Positions 27,155 to 39,053 are shown, counted from the stretch's first letter. The stretch: 64,000 nt of DNA from Lysobacterales bacterium 66-474 (GCA_001899805.1 MKWP01000004.1:1-64000); one strand, 5' to 3'. A program made the numbers and translations. Notes: generated by a model from the letters alone, not told the origin.

Positions 27155-28443
27155 GATGGTTTTCCTTCGGTTTTCGATGTTTCGTCGTGCAACGCCTGCG
27201 CGAACACGCTGCGCAACGATACCGCGAGGTTGCCGCGCAACGCCGCTTCGGCACGCTGCAGCGCCACCCGCGCTTCCGGCAGCAAGTCGGCGCTGGCGCG
27301 TTGCAGCGACAATGCGTCGGATGGCAGCCTGTAATCGCCGGCGCGGAAGACATCGTCCAGCGACGCGTTGTCGAGGTCGCGCGCCAGCACCCACTTGCCG
27401 CCATCGGTGCGCTTGAGCATGTCCGCGCGCTGCAAGTCGCCGAGGTAGCGTTGCAACAGGTCGGCCGTCAGGAACGTTTCGCGCCGCGACAGTTCCGATT
27501 CGTGCAAGCCCTGTCCCGCGCGCTGCGCGGCCGCGAAATGCTGCAGCACCCGCAGCAGTCCGACGAACTCGCAACCGCGCGGCAGCAGTTCGTCCGGATC
27601 GCGGTACTCGAACGCGTCGATCGCCGCGGTCAGGGTCGCGCCGAGCAGGACGATCACCCACGACAGGTAGATCCAGATCAGGAAAATCGGTATCGCGGCC
27701 AACGCGCCATACACCGCCCGGTAGTTCGCGATGCCCTGCACGTACGCCGCGAAACCGATGCGCGCCGCCTCGAACAACAGCGCGCCCGCCAACGCGCCCG
27801 CCGCGGCATCGCGCCAGCGCACCCGGCGATTGGGCACCAGCTGGTAAAGCACGGTCAAACCTGTCCAGGTGATCGCGAACGGCAGCAGCGCCACCAGCCG
27901 CAGGCCCAGCACGCCGGCGTCGCCCGCGCCGCGCAGCACCGGTTGCGCGAACACCCAGGAACTGGCGGCGACCGCCGCCACCAGCAGCAATGGACCCAGC
28001 GTCAGCGCCGCCCAGTACAACAGGAAGCGCGAGCTGCCCTTGCGCGGCGACGGCACGCGCCAGATGCGGTTGAAACGGTCCTCGATGCTGGCCAGCATCA
28101 TCAGCGCGCTCGCCAGCAGGAACACGATGCCGGCCAGCGTCAGCTTGCTGGCGTTGTCGGCGAACTGGAACAGGTATCCTTGCACCGTTTCACCCGACGC
28201 CGGGACGAAGTTGCGGAAGATGAAATCGGAAACGTGTTCCCGCAAGCCCGCGAAAACCGGAAACACGGCCAGGATGGCGACCATCGCGGTCAGCAACGGC
28301 ACCACCGCGAACAGGGTGGTGTACGACAGCGCGCCGGCGGTCTCGAAACACTTGTCGTCGCGAAAACGAACCCAGAGGAACCGCGCGAACGCCTTCAACC
28401 TGTCGCGTTGCAACATCGGGCGGTGGGATGGCGTCCGGCTCAT
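27151..28443 (-). CDS. YihY/BrkB-family inner-membrane protein
   Basis: The 430-residue protein has the BrkB/YihY domain (about 20-300) with six predicted helices. Family stretches are DDKCFETAGALSYTTLFAVVPLL, MMLASIEDRFNRIWRV, GALLFEAARIGFAAYV and AAIPIFLIWIYLSWVIVLLGA. The C-terminal 120 residues are soluble and include a winged-helix-like part (FLTADLLQRYLGDLQRADML). The family was once called RNase BN by mistake; its function is unsettled. It is translationally coupled to the TlpA-like gene. Confidence 0.9.
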   Translation of the reverse strand: MSRTPSHRPMLQRDRLKAFARFLWVRFRDDKCFETAGALSYTTLFAVVPLLTAMVAILAVFPVFAGLREHVSDFIFRNFVPASGETVQGYLFQFADNASKLTLAGIVFLLASALMMLASIEDRFNRIWRVPSPRKGSSRFLLYWAALTLGPLLLVAAVAASSWVFAQPVLRGAGDAGVLGLRLVALLPFAITWTGLTVLYQLVPNRRVRWRDAAAGALAGALLFEAARIGFAAYVQGIANYRAVYGALAAIPIFLIWIYLSWVIVLLGATLTAAIDAFEYRDPDELLPRGCEFVGLLRVLQHFAAAQRAGQGLHESELSRRETFLTADLLQRYLGDLQRADMLKRTDGGKWVLARDLDNASLDDVFRAGDYRLPSDALSLQRASADLLPEARVALQRAEAALRGNLAVSLRSVFAQALHDETSKTEGKPS

Positions 28444-28517
28444 GCGGACAGGCTACCAGCGTGTCGGGAAACGCGCCGGTAACACAAGTCATGGATGACC
28501 CGCCGCGAATCCAATGA

Positions 28518-29538
<1,021 letters not shown>

Positions 29539-29542
<4 letters not shown>

Positions 29543-31171
29543 GCTTCGTGCAGTCCGCCCCGCAACTCGCCGATCCGTACCGCGACGACCGGGTGCTGCA
29601 GTCGTGGCTGGCACGGGTGCTGCCGGAAGCGCAGCGGCGGGCGGCGGAACCGGATTTCATGGCACTCGCCGACTACGCGCAGCACGCGTACACGCGACAA
29701 GCCACCACGACGCCCGCCGAACCGGCCCTCACGCAATGGGATGTCTGGGGCCATCGCGTCGATCGCATCGAATTGACCGAGACATGGCGCGAGGGTCCGT
29801 CGATCGCGGCGACACGCGGCCTGGTCGCGGACGGGCATGATCGTGCGCTGGGCGAGTTCGCACGCGTGCGGCAATTCGCCAAGGTATATCTGTACCACGC
29901 CGCCAGCGCGTTCTATTCCTGTCCGCTGGCGATGACCGACGGCGTGGCGACCGCGCTGCGCGATGCATCGAATGCCGGGCTGCGCGAACGCGTGCTTCCG
30001 CATCTCCTCAGCCGCGACCCCGCCACGTTCTGGATCAGCGGCCAGTGGATGACCGAAACCGCCGGCGGCTCGGATGTCGGGATGAGCGAAACCACGGCGC
30101 GTCGCGAGGCCGATGGCACCTGGCGTTTGAACGGGCGCAAATGGTTCACCTCCGCCATCAACGCCGAGTTCGCGCTGGCGCTGGCGCGTCCGGAAGGCAA
30201 TCCCGCAGGCGCGGACGGCCTCGCGCTGTTCGGCGTGGAGACGTGCAACGGCGACGGTTCGTGGAACGGCATCGCCATCGATCGCCTGAAGGACAAGCTC
30301 GGCACGCGCGAACTGCCGACCGCGGAAATCCATCTGCGCGACACCCGCGCGGAGCTGGTCGGCGACACCGCGCACGGCGTGCGCGCGATCGCGCCGGTGT
30401 TGCAGGTCACGCGCCTGTGGAATGCGTTCGGTTCGCTCTCGACCATGGCGCGTTGCCTCGCGCTGGCACGTGACTATGCGCGGCGACGCAGCGCGTTCGG
30501 AAAACCCCTCATCGAACAGCCGCTGTTCGCCGATTCGCTGGCAGGTTGGGAAGCCGGGTTCGAAGCCGCGTTCCACCTGGCGATGGAGGTCGCGCTGTTG
30601 CTGGGACGCGTGGAATCCGGCGCGGGCGACGAACGCGACGCCGCCCTGCAGCGGCTGCTGACCCCGTTGGCCAAGCTGTGGATCTGCAAACTCGGGGGTG
30701 CGCATCGCTTCGGAAACCGTCGAGGCGATTGGAGGGATCGGCTATCTCGAGGACAGCGGCATTCCCCTGCTGCTGCGCGATGCGCAGGTGTTCCCGATCT
30801 GGGAAGGCGCGAGCAACGTGCAGGCGCTGGATTTCCTGCGGGCGCTGGAGAAAACCGGCATGGAACCCCTGGTGGAAGCGGTCGACAGTTGGCTGGAAAC
30901 CGCCGACGGCGTTGCCGCAGGCCCGGACGCCGAGGCTGTCCACGGCGCGATCCGGCACGCGGACACATGGCTGCGCGATCACGCGCGCGATGGCGACACA
31001 TTGCAGGCCGGCGCGTTGCGTCTGGGTACGACTTGCGCGCGCAGCATCGCTGCCGCCCTGCTGGCGCGGCACGCCGCTTGGATGCAGCGCCATCAAAACG
31101 ATTCGGCCTCAGCGAAGGCGTTGCGGCGATTCTGCGCACACGGACTCGATCGCATCATCGAAGTGTCCTGA
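29539..31171 (+). pseudogene. AidB-like acyl-CoA dehydrogenase, frameshifted
   Basis: The first 390 codons give the AidB family N-terminal and middle domains (WDVWGHRVDRIELT, GQWMTETAGGSDVG, WRLNGRKWFTSAINAEFALALARPEG in outline, FGSLSTMARCLALARDYARRR). At a run of five G near 30695 the frame is lost. One base less would continue as KLGVRIASETVEAIGGIGYLEDSGIP to the stop at 31171, giving 543 residues, the AidB length (541 in E. coli). E. coli AidB is a flavoprotein induced on alkylation damage. It is either a true frameshift mutation or a sequencing error. The start overlaps the DUF2069 stop. Confidence 0.78.
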
Positions 31172-31190
31172 CCCCCGTTCCACCTCGCCA

Positions 31191-31274
31191 CAACGTAGCC
31201 CGGATGGAACGTAGTGGAATCCGGGCTCGTGTGGCAGACAACCCGGATTGCGGCGCTGCGCGCCTACATCCGGG
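31191..31274. repeat. REP-like repeat after the AidB-like gene
   Basis: GTAGCCCGGATGGAACGTAG and, at the far end, CTACATCCGGGCTAC form an inverted pair; the inner GAATCCGGGCT and AACCCGGATTG form another. Such GTAGCCCGGATG elements are found between genes of many gammaproteobacteria. Confidence 0.6.
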
Positions 31275-32417
<1,143 letters not shown>

Positions 32418-32467
32418 TCAAGAATGCACCCCTTTCCCTGCCACGGCAGCCTTCGCCGGATCGGACC

Positions 32468-32872
32468 TCAAGCGCCATCCGGCGTCTCGGCCGTGACCAT
32501 GTACGCGCTGCTGCGCTGCGGGTCGAGTTCGCGGACTTCATAGAACAGGCCATGGGCGAGGCAGGGGCTTCCCGCCAGCAAGCGGGCGGCTTCATCGAGG
32601 CTGTCGGCCAGCACGAACCAGTAGCCGCCGACGATTTCCTTGGCCTCGGAATAAGGACCATCCGTCACCGCGCGCCCGGAAACGAACTTGCCGTCCCTCA
32701 TCAAGCGGCTGCCGGTTTTCATTTTGCCGTCCGCGACCATGCGATCGTGCCAGGTGTAGAACGCGTCGATGGCGCCCTGGATCTCCTCTTTCGAAGAGGA
32801 TGCATCCCACTGGCCGCGGGAAAGCACGAGGTATTCGTTGGGTCTGGTTTTCAGGTCATCGTTGCCGGACAA
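32468..32872 (-). CDS. YCII/DGPF-domain protein
   Basis: The 134-residue protein contains the DGPF-type YCII signature DGPYSEAKEIVGGYWFVLADSLDEA (in outline) and a C-terminal VREL stretch. The N-terminal part (NEYLVLSRGQWD, YTWHDRMVADGKM) fits the ferredoxin-like YCII fold. These small cytosolic proteins often pair with ECF sigma factors, but none lies next to this copy. It sits between queA and tgt, unusual since these two are normally adjacent. Function is unknown. Confidence 0.82.
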   Translation of the reverse strand: MSGNDDLKTRPNEYLVLSRGQWDASSSKEEIQGAIDAFYTWHDRMVADGKMKTGSRLMRDGKFVSGRAVTDGPYSEAKEIVGGYWFVLADSLDEAARLLAGSPCLAHGLFYEVRELDPQRSSAYMVTAETPDGA

Positions 32873-32915
32873 GTTCGGACTCCTTTATGTGGCAAGCCGA
32901 GGTGTTGGACGGGGG

Positions 32916-33953
32916 TCAAGCTTGCTGCGACGGCCACACCAGCATCGCATCGCCATACGAGTAGAAGCGATAGCGTTGCTCGACGGCATGGCGATACGCC
33001 GAGAGCACGAACTCGCGGCCCGCGAAGGCCGACACCAGCATCAGCAGGGTCGATTCCGGCAGGTGGAAATTGGTGACCAGCCCGTCGATGCTGGTGATCC
33101 GGTAGCCGGGGAAGATGAAGATTTGCGTCTCGCCGGCGAACGGCTCCACCCCGCCACGCTCGCCGCGCGCGGCTTCCAGCGCACGCACCACGGTGGTGCC
33201 GACCGCGATCACGCGCCCGCCACGCGCCCGGGTGCGATGGATCTTCTCGACCAGTTCGGCGCCCACGTTCAGCCATTCCCGGTGCATCCGGTGGTCTTCG
33301 ATTCTATCTGTGCGCACCGGCTGGAACGTTCCCGCGCCCACGTGCAGCGTGATGTAGCCGAAGTCGACCCCGCGCGCGTGCAGCGCGTCCAGCAACGGCG
33401 CGTCGAAATGCAGGCCGGCGGTCGGTGCCGCGACCGCGCCCGGCCGGCGCGCGTACACGGTCTGGTAGCGCTCGTTGTCGCGCGCGTTGTCCGGGCGCGC
33501 GATGTACGGCGGCAACGGCATGTGGCCGATGCGCAACAACAGTTTTTCCAGCGGCTCGACGCATTCGAACCTGAGTTCGAAGAACTGTCCGTCGCGGCCG
33601 AGCACGCGTACCGGCGTGCCGTCGTCGAGTTCGATCAGGCTGCCCTCGCGCGGCTTCTTGCTGACGCCCAGCATCGCCGTGGCGGTGTGCGTGCCGGTGA
33701 CGCGCTCCAGCAGGATCTCGACCGCGCCGCCGCTGGCTTTGCGTCCGAACAGGCGCGCCGGCAACACGCGCGTATCGTTGAACACCAGCAGGTCGCCCGC
33801 GCGCAGCATGCCCGGCAAGTCATGGAAAGCATGATCGGCCAGCGACTGGCGCGTGGCATCCGCCACCAGCAGGCGGCTGGCGCTGCGCTCGGGCAACGGC
33901 TGCTGCGCGATCAGTTCGACCGGCAGGTCGTAGTGGAAATCGGATTTCTTCAA
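32916..33953 (-). CDS. queA: tRNA preQ1(34) S-adenosylmethionine ribosyltransferase-isomerase
   Basis: The 345-residue protein matches QueA along its length. Motifs are [26 protein letters not shown] (in outline), [58 protein letters not shown] and [17 protein letters not shown]. It makes epoxyqueuosine from preQ1-tRNA. The start is taken as TTG at 33953 (TTG AAG AAA TCC GAT), since relatives begin [11 protein letters not shown] and AAGGGT lies upstream. An ATG at 33992 would add 13 atypical residues. Confidence 0.9.
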   Translation of the reverse strand: MKKSDFHYDLPVELIAQQPLPERSASRLLVADATRQSLADHAFHDLPGMLRAGDLLVFNDTRVLPARLFGRKASGGAVEILLERVTGTHTATAMLGVSKKPREGSLIELDDGTPVRVLGRDGQFFELRFECVEPLEKLLLRIGHMPLPPYIARPDNARDNERYQTVYARRPGAVAAPTAGLHFDAPLLDALHARGVDFGYITLHVGAGTFQPVRTDRIEDHRMHREWLNVGAELVEKIHRTRARGGRVIAVGTTVVRALEAARGERGGVEPFAGETQIFIFPGYRITSIDGLVTNFHLPESTLLMLVSAFAGREFVLSAYRHAVEQRYRFYSYGDAMLVWPSQQA

Positions 33954-34177
33954 GACCAGGACCCTTGTCGCTAGCTCGATATTCTTGCGCATCCCGCGAG
34001 CGCCATGCGATGCACTGCATGGTGGCAGCGCGCGGCAGCGAATCGTCACACAGGGGGAAAACCGTCGCGAGCGAAGGTAGCGCTAGGCGCGCGTCGGCGA
34101 GAAACCGGAGTGTACAGACGAGTACATGAGGATTTCGAGCCGGCGCGCACCAACGCGATACCGAGCGCAGCAGGTTT

Positions 34178-34780
34178 TCACAGCCAACCCTTCTGCCGCG
34201 CCAACCGATACGCCTCGATGCGGTTGGCCACGCCGAGCTTGCCGATCGCTTCGGAGAGATAGTTGCGCACGGTGCCGTGCGAAAGATTGAATTGCTGCGC
34301 AATCTCGCCCGCACTCTTGCCCTCGCCGGCGAGGCGCAACACCTGGCGTTCGCGGTCGTTCAGCGGATCGGCTTCGGTCCACGCCTCCAGCGCCAGTTCC
34401 GGGTCGATCGCGCGGCCGCCGCGATGCACCATGCGCAGCGAATCGGCCAGCTTCTCCGCCGGCGCATCCTTCAGCAGGTAACCCGACACGCCCGCGTCGA
34501 GTGCGCGGCGAAGATAGCCCGAACGCGCGAACGTGGTCACGATCACCACTTTCATCGGCAGCTCGTGTCGTTGGATGCGCTGCGCCAGTTCCAGCCCAGT
34601 GAGTCCCGGCATCTCGATGTCGGAAATCAGGATGTCGGGTTTCAGGCGCCCGACCTCGCGCCACGCCGTTTCGCCATCCGCCACCGAACCCAGCACCTCG
34701 ATGTCGGGCTCCAGCGCCAACAACGCGGCCAGCGCCCCGCGCACCATCGCCTGGTCCTCGGCCAGCAACACCCGGATCAT
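34178..34780 (-). CDS. NarL/FixJ-family response regulator (DesR-like)
   Basis: The 200-residue protein has a receiver domain with phospho-acceptor Asp54 (LISDIEMPG), acidic pocket AEDQ (8-9) and signalling Thr/Lys (VTTFARSG; LLKDAP). A LuxR-type HTH follows (about 137-195, NDRERQVLRLAGEGKSAGEIA in outline, LSHGTVRNYLSEAIGKLG). Its start overlaps the sensor kinase stop by 4 bp, so the pair is coupled. DesR relatives sense membrane fluidity or cell-envelope stress; the signal here is unknown. Confidence 0.92.
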   Translation of the reverse strand: MIRVLLAEDQAMVRGALAALLALEPDIEVLGSVADGETAWREVGRLKPDILISDIEMPGLTGLELAQRIQRHELPMKVVIVTTFARSGYLRRALDAGVSGYLLKDAPAEKLADSLRMVHRGGRAIDPELALEAWTEADPLNDRERQVLRLAGEGKSAGEIAQQFNLSHGTVRNYLSEAIGKLGVANRIEAYRLARQKGWL

Positions 34781-35991
34781 GCGCGACCTGCCGCGTGCTG
34801 CGCCAGCGGCGCGGCGGCGATCGGCACGACCTTCTGCGTGCCGCGTTCGACCGGCGGCAGCGGCAGCCTGGCCTCGATGCCGGTACCTTTTCCACGTGGC
34901 GATTCGATCCACAGTTCGCCACCGTGCGCGGCGATGCGTTCGCGCATGCCGGTCAATCCGTTGCCGCGTTCGTTGACGCCGCCGCGGCCGTCGTCGCGGA
35001 TGCGCATCACCACCCGTTCCGTACCTGCGATCACCGTGACTTCGACCCTGTTGGCGCGCGCGTGGCGCTGGATGTTGGTGACGGCTTCGCGCAATACCAG
35101 CGCCAGGCACGTCTCGATGTTCGCCGGCAACGCCTGCGAGTCGCTCCAGTATTCCATCTGCACGCCGGCGGTTTCCAGCAGCAACCGCGCCGAGGCCAGT
35201 TCCGACACCAGCGCTGCCGCGCGGATGCCGCTGACCGCGCTGCGCACCTGCGACAGCGCGTTGCGCGCGACCCGTTCGACGTCGGCGATTTCGCGGCGGG
35301 CCGCGCGTGGGTCGCGTTCGATCAGTCGTCCGGCCAGTTCCGATTTCAGCGTCACCATCGACAGGGTGTGCCCGAGCAGGTCGTGCAGGTCGCGGCCGAT
35401 GCGTTCGCGCTCGGCACTGGCGGCCAGGCGTCGCACCTCGTCGTGCGACAGGCGCAATTCGGCTTGGCGCAACTGGACGACGTTCTGGTACATGCCCATG
35501 ATGCCGACGATCAATCCGATCAGCACGGCGTTCGCGAGGTACGGCCACGGGAATCCTATCCACAGCCACTCCAGCGAATACAGCGCAAGCATCCCGAGCA
35601 TCAGCCCGATCGAGAAACGCAGCGAATTGCAGAATGCCGCCACCGCGCAGGCGTAGATCAGATAGGTTTCGGCAAACGGGTTGAACGGCGTGACCGCCAT
35701 GCCCAACGCGGCAATCGCGATGGCGTACCAGAGGTTGTTGCGTCGCGAACAGGTGTAACCACGCCAATACAGGAACAGGAACACCGGGATGCTTGCCAGC
35801 GTCGGCCACAGCCAATACTGGAACGGCGCGCCGACGTTGAAGATGGCCGGACCGAAAATCCAGCCCATCCATACCAGCGAAACCAGCGGCATGAAGCGCA
35901 TCGCGCGCGGTCCGCCGCGGAATCGCCCGTTCGCCATCATCGAGTCCGGGGCGATTTTGGTGAACAGGGTATCGATCTCTGGCCTGATCAT
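34777..35991 (-). CDS. DesK-like sensor histidine kinase
   Basis: The 404-residue protein has about five transmembrane helices (about 33-165), then a HisKA_3 dimerisation helix with phospho-acceptor His203 in ERERIGRDLHDLLGHTLSM. The HATPase domain shows LREAVTNIQRHARANRVEV, IRDDGRGG and GNGLTGMRERIAAHGGEL. It lacks a clear extracytoplasmic sensor domain, as in DesK, where the membrane helices sense lipid state. It forms a pair with the following regulator. Confidence 0.9.
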   Translation of the reverse strand: MIRPEIDTLFTKIAPDSMMANGRFRGGPRAMRFMPLVSLVWMGWIFGPAIFNVGAPFQYWLWPTLASIPVFLFLYWRGYTCSRRNNLWYAIAIAALGMAVTPFNPFAETYLIYACAVAAFCNSLRFSIGLMLGMLALYSLEWLWIGFPWPYLANAVLIGLIVGIMGMYQNVVQLRQAELRLSHDEVRRLAASAERERIGRDLHDLLGHTLSMVTLKSELAGRLIERDPRAARREIADVERVARNALSQVRSAVSGIRAAALVSELASARLLLETAGVQMEYWSDSQALPANIETCLALVLREAVTNIQRHARANRVEVTVIAGTERVVMRIRDDGRGGVNERGNGLTGMRERIAAHGGELWIESPRGKGTGIEARLPLPPVERGTQKVVPIAAAPLAQHAAGRA

Positions 35992-36015
35992 GCGCCTAGC
36001 ATGCGCCTTCCACGG

Positions 36016-36612
36016 TTACCACACAAACGGCACGAACCGCCGGGTGCGGAGCATGTAATCCCGGTACGGCTGGCCGAGGTCGGCGCACAGAACCTGCTCC
36101 TCGACGTGCACCCGCCACGCATAGCCGATGCCCGCGCCGAGCATGATCGCCAGCAACGCCGCCCAGTTGGTCATCGCGATACCCATCCCCAGGAACATCA
36201 ACAATGCGCCCGAATAGGATGGATGCCGAATCCAGCGGTACGGCCCGTCTTGCACCACGTGCTGCCCGGCGCGCGTCGCCACCGTGCGGGTGAAGAACTT
36301 CCCGAGCACGTGGATCGCGTACCAGCGGAATGCCAGCCCGGCCAGCATCACCGCGACGCCGATCCAGAATTGCAAAGGCTGGTTCCACGTCAATGTCGTG
36401 CCCGGAAAATCGGCGTTGACCAGGAAGAACGCCGCGAATACGCCCGCGCCCATCGCGATGAACAGCCACGCGTGCGAACCGCGGTCGCGCTTCACCGCGC
36501 CCGGCTCCACGCGCTGGAAAAACGTGCCCAGCCATTCCGGCGCGAAACACACGAAGAGCGCGACGTAGAACACGACCAGATGAAACCGCGAGTGCACGAT
36601 CAGTGCCGACAT
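36016..36612 (-). CDS. isoprenylcysteine carboxyl methyltransferase (ICMT)-family membrane protein
   Basis: The 198-residue protein has five hydrophobic segments and the C-terminal ICMT/PEMT signature GPYRWIRHPSYSGALLMFLG and HVEEQVLCADLGQPYRDYMLRTRRFVPF (in outline). The family includes SAM-dependent methyltransferases of the inner membrane; bacterial substrates are mostly unknown. The start is set at 36612 (MSALIVHSRF) because GGGAG lies 7 bp upstream; an in-frame ATG at 36672 lacks such a site. It is on the same strand as, and just upstream of, the sensor kinase gene. Confidence 0.83.
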   Translation of the reverse strand: MSALIVHSRFHLVVFYVALFVCFAPEWLGTFFQRVEPGAVKRDRGSHAWLFIAMGAGVFAAFFLVNADFPGTTLTWNQPLQFWIGVAVMLAGLAFRWYAIHVLGKFFTRTVATRAGQHVVQDGPYRWIRHPSYSGALLMFLGMGIAMTNWAALLAIMLGAGIGYAWRVHVEEQVLCADLGQPYRDYMLRTRRFVPFVW

Positions 36613-36724
36613 GGCCCGCTCCCGCGGCCCTGCGATGGGCACATTCTGCACGCCGCGTGCCGGACCGGCCATGCGCCGGCGTCAAGCATCGCGCCTGACA
36701 GGCGTCATGCGGTCGGCGCGGGGG

Positions 36725-36753
36725 TTACGCAAGAATGCCCCGACTGCTAGAAT
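36725..36753 (+). promoter_or_regulatory. putative sigma-70 promoter of the aminotransferase gene
   Basis: TTACGC (36725-36730) and TAGAAT (36748-36753) are 17 bp apart. The start codon at 36831 follows about 70 nt after the expected transcript start. Confidence 0.4.
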
Positions 36754-36830
36754 TGGCGTCCAAATCCTTTTCTCTTGAATAACTTACGGTTATGCAAACC
36801 CAAGCATTGCCGTACCCTTGGAGGTCCCCC

Positions 36831-38336
36831 ATGAAACCGATCGACATGCTGCGCGAACTGCGCAACCAAGGCGGCCAGGTCCGCACACAGGGTCTGGACG
36901 ACGCCACCGTCGAGCGCTTCGCGGCGCAGGATGCCGATCTCGCCGGCGCGATCGCCGATGCACACGCCTCTCTCACGCAGTTGAAGGCAGCCCACCCGGA
37001 GGTGCTCGGCCTGGACGAGGACGCGCAGTTGCACGCGCTGCAATCCGGGTTCGTCAATTTCTATCCCGACGACGCGGTGTGCCCGTTCGTGCCGCTGGCG
37101 GCGCGCGGCGCCTGGATCGTCACGCTCAAGGGCGCGGTGCTGTACGACTGCGGCGGCTACGGCATGCTCGGTTTCGGCCACAACCCGCCGGCGGTAATGA
37201 AGGCCCTGGCGAAACCGCAGGTCATGGCCAACGTGATGACGCCGTCGCTGGCACAGCACGCCTTCACCGATGCGCTGCGCAAGGAAATCGGCCAGCGCGC
37301 GGGCAAGCATCCGTTCGCGAAGTTCATGTGCCTCAATTCCGGTTCGGAATCGGTGACGCTGGCCGCGCGCATCGCCGACGTCAACGCCAAGCTGATGACC
37401 GACGCGGGCGCGAAGTACGCAGGCCGCACGATCAAGCGCCTGGTCGTCAAGGGCGCGTTCCACGGCCGCACCGAGCGCCCGGCGCTGTATTCGGATTCTT
37501 CGCGCAAGGCTTACGTCAACAACCTCGCGAGCTTCCGCGACGAACATTCGGTGGTCGTGATCCCGCCTTACGACGTGGCCGCGCTACGCCACGCGTTCGA
37601 CGAAGCCGAACAGAACGGCTGGTTCTTCGAGGCGATGTTCCTCGAACCCGTGATGGGCGAAGGCGATCCCGGCCGCGCCGTGACCCCGGAGTTCTACGCC
37701 GCCGCGCGCGAACTGACCCAGGCGCACGGCTCGCTGCTGCTGGTCGATTCGATCCAGGCCGGCCTGCGCGCGCACGGCGTGCTGTCGGTCGTCGATTACC
37801 CCGGCTTCGAGAAGTTGCCGGCGCCCGACATGGAAACCTATTCCAAGGCGCTCAACGGCGGCCAGTTCCCGCTGTCGGTGCTGGCCGTGAACGAACGCGC
37901 CGCCGGTTTGTACAAGAAAGGCATCTACGGCAACACCATGACCGGCAACCCGCGTGCGCTCGACATCGCCTGCACGGTGCTGGCTGAAATCACGCCTGCG
38001 CTGCGCGCCAACATCCGCGAGCGCGGGGCGGAACTGGTGAAGAAACTCTCTGCGCTCAAGGACGAACTCGGCGGGCTCATCACCAAGGTGCAGGGCACCG
38101 GCCTGCTGCTTTCGTGCGAACTGGCGCCGCAGTTCAAGTGCTTCGGCGCAGGCTCCACCGAGGAATACATGCGCGAACGCGGCATCAACGTGATCCACGG
38201 CGGCGCCAACTCCTTGCGCTTCACCCCGCACTTCGCGATCAACGAGGCCGAAGTCGATCTGCTGGTCGCGCACGTCCGCGAGGCGCTGAAGAAGGGCCCG
38301 CGCCAGCAGGTGGAAGCCAATCGCGCCGCGGCATAG
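36831..38336 (+). CDS. class III PLP-dependent aminotransferase
   Basis: The 501-residue protein has the fold type I class III layout. Landmarks are PLAARGAWIVTLKGAVLYDCGGYGMLGFGHNPP (outline), FMCLNSGSESVTLAAR for cofactor phosphate, KGAFHGRTERPALYS, EPVMGEGDPGR, LLLVDSIQAG with the PLP-ring Asp, and YSKALNGGQFPLSVLAV with the Schiff-base Lys. The C-terminal part is standard. It starts at 36831 after CTTGGAGGT. The N-terminal extension of about 60 residues is longer than in GABA or ornithine aminotransferases. I cannot name the substrate; lysine 6-aminotransferase-like or taurine-type are possible. Confidence 0.85.
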   Translation: MKPIDMLRELRNQGGQVRTQGLDDATVERFAAQDADLAGAIADAHASLTQLKAAHPEVLGLDEDAQLHALQSGFVNFYPDDAVCPFVPLAARGAWIVTLKGAVLYDCGGYGMLGFGHNPPAVMKALAKPQVMANVMTPSLAQHAFTDALRKEIGQRAGKHPFAKFMCLNSGSESVTLAARIADVNAKLMTDAGAKYAGRTIKRLVVKGAFHGRTERPALYSDSSRKAYVNNLASFRDEHSVVVIPPYDVAALRHAFDEAEQNGWFFEAMFLEPVMGEGDPGRAVTPEFYAAARELTQAHGSLLLVDSIQAGLRAHGVLSVVDYPGFEKLPAPDMETYSKALNGGQFPLSVLAVNERAAGLYKKGIYGNTMTGNPRALDIACTVLAEITPALRANIRERGAELVKKLSALKDELGGLITKVQGTGLLLSCELAPQFKCFGAGSTEEYMRERGINVIHGGANSLRFTPHFAINEAEVDLLVAHVREALKKGPRQQVEANRAAA

Positions 38337-38360
38337 TTGCCATCTCTGGCACCGCCCAGC

Positions 38361-38458
38361 ACTTGGGTGACTGCGCATCCGGCTCCGTCGCCCAAGTCCG
38401 GGGCAGTCCTTCCATGGACTGCCCGCTCGCCGGCGTGACATGCCACCGGCATGTCACG
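38361..38458. repeat. three consecutive hairpins after the aminotransferase gene
   Basis: Three inverted repeats follow each other: ACTTGGG/CCCAAGT (38361-38397), GGGCAGTCC/GGACTGCCC (38401-38424) and CGTGACATGCC/GGCATGTCACG (38434-38458). No T-run follows, so they are not classic terminators. The gap 38337-38690 holds no gene I can support. A TATAGT at about 38637 may be the -10 box of the psiF-like gene. Confidence 0.55.
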
Positions 38459-38690
38459 AAAGCTCCAGCTCACCCATGTGCAGGACTTTCAACAAAAGCA
38501 AGCGCGAGCCTGCCAAACCGTGATCGCGGCGGGCTCGCTAACGATCCTCTAACACCACGCCTGCCGTAACCTGAATCGCCTCGCGCGGCTCGGGTGTCGG
38601 CAGGCGTTCGTTTAGCCCGATCCGCAAACGCGGGCGTATAGTGCGCGACGTCGGCGACTGCCGGCACCTACTTCTACCAGGAGAGAAGTC

Positions 38691-39029
38691 ATGCGGATCC
38701 GTACCTCGATGTTGGCACTGGGCCTGACCCTCGGCGCAATGGCTGCCGCCCCGGCTTTCGCCGCGGCGCCGAAGACCTCGGCCGCGCCCAAGGCGATGAC
38801 CGCCCAGCAGCAGAAAATGGCGACCTGCAGCCATGAGTCCAAGGGCATGAAGGGCGATGCCCACAAGAAGTTCATGAGCGACTGCCTGCACGGCAAGACC
38901 ACCGCCGCCGCGCCGGCTGCCAAGACCACCCAGCAGGAAAAGATGAAGAGCTGCAACGCCGACGCCAAGGCCAAGAGCCTCAAGGGCGCCGACCGCAAGA
39001 GCTTCATGAGCACCTGCCTCAAGGGCTGA
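38691..39029 (+). CDS. PsiF-repeat periplasmic protein
   Basis: The 112-residue protein has a signal peptide (MRIRTSMLALGLTLGAMAAAPAFA in outline) and two PsiF repeats: QQQKMATCSHESKGMKGDAHKKFMSDCL and QQEKMKSCNADAKAKSLKGADRKSFMSTCL, each shown in outline. Each repeat has two conserved cysteines. PsiF was found as a phosphate-starvation-inducible gene in E. coli, with unknown function. An AGGAGAGAAG ribosome binding site precedes the start, and a strong terminator follows, so it is probably a well-expressed single-gene unit. Confidence 0.88.
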   Translation: MRIRTSMLALGLTLGAMAAAPAFAAAPKTSAAPKAMTAQQQKMATCSHESKGMKGDAHKKFMSDCLHGKTTAAAPAAKTTQQEKMKSCNADAKAKSLKGADRKSFMSTCLKG

Positions 39030-39053
39030 TCGCAACACGTTCCCGTGTCATCG

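Noticed and set aside
34080-34150. GTGTACAGACGAGTACATGAGGATTTCGAG-like stretch (in outline) after the response regulator gene
   Set aside because: It contains GTAC-centred words that may be a regulatory or repeat sequence, but there is no second copy in the window to support it.
34795-36750. Plus-strand open frame (651 codons) opposite the sensor kinase and ICMT genes
   Set aside because: It spans two well-supported genes on the other strand and has no family feature.
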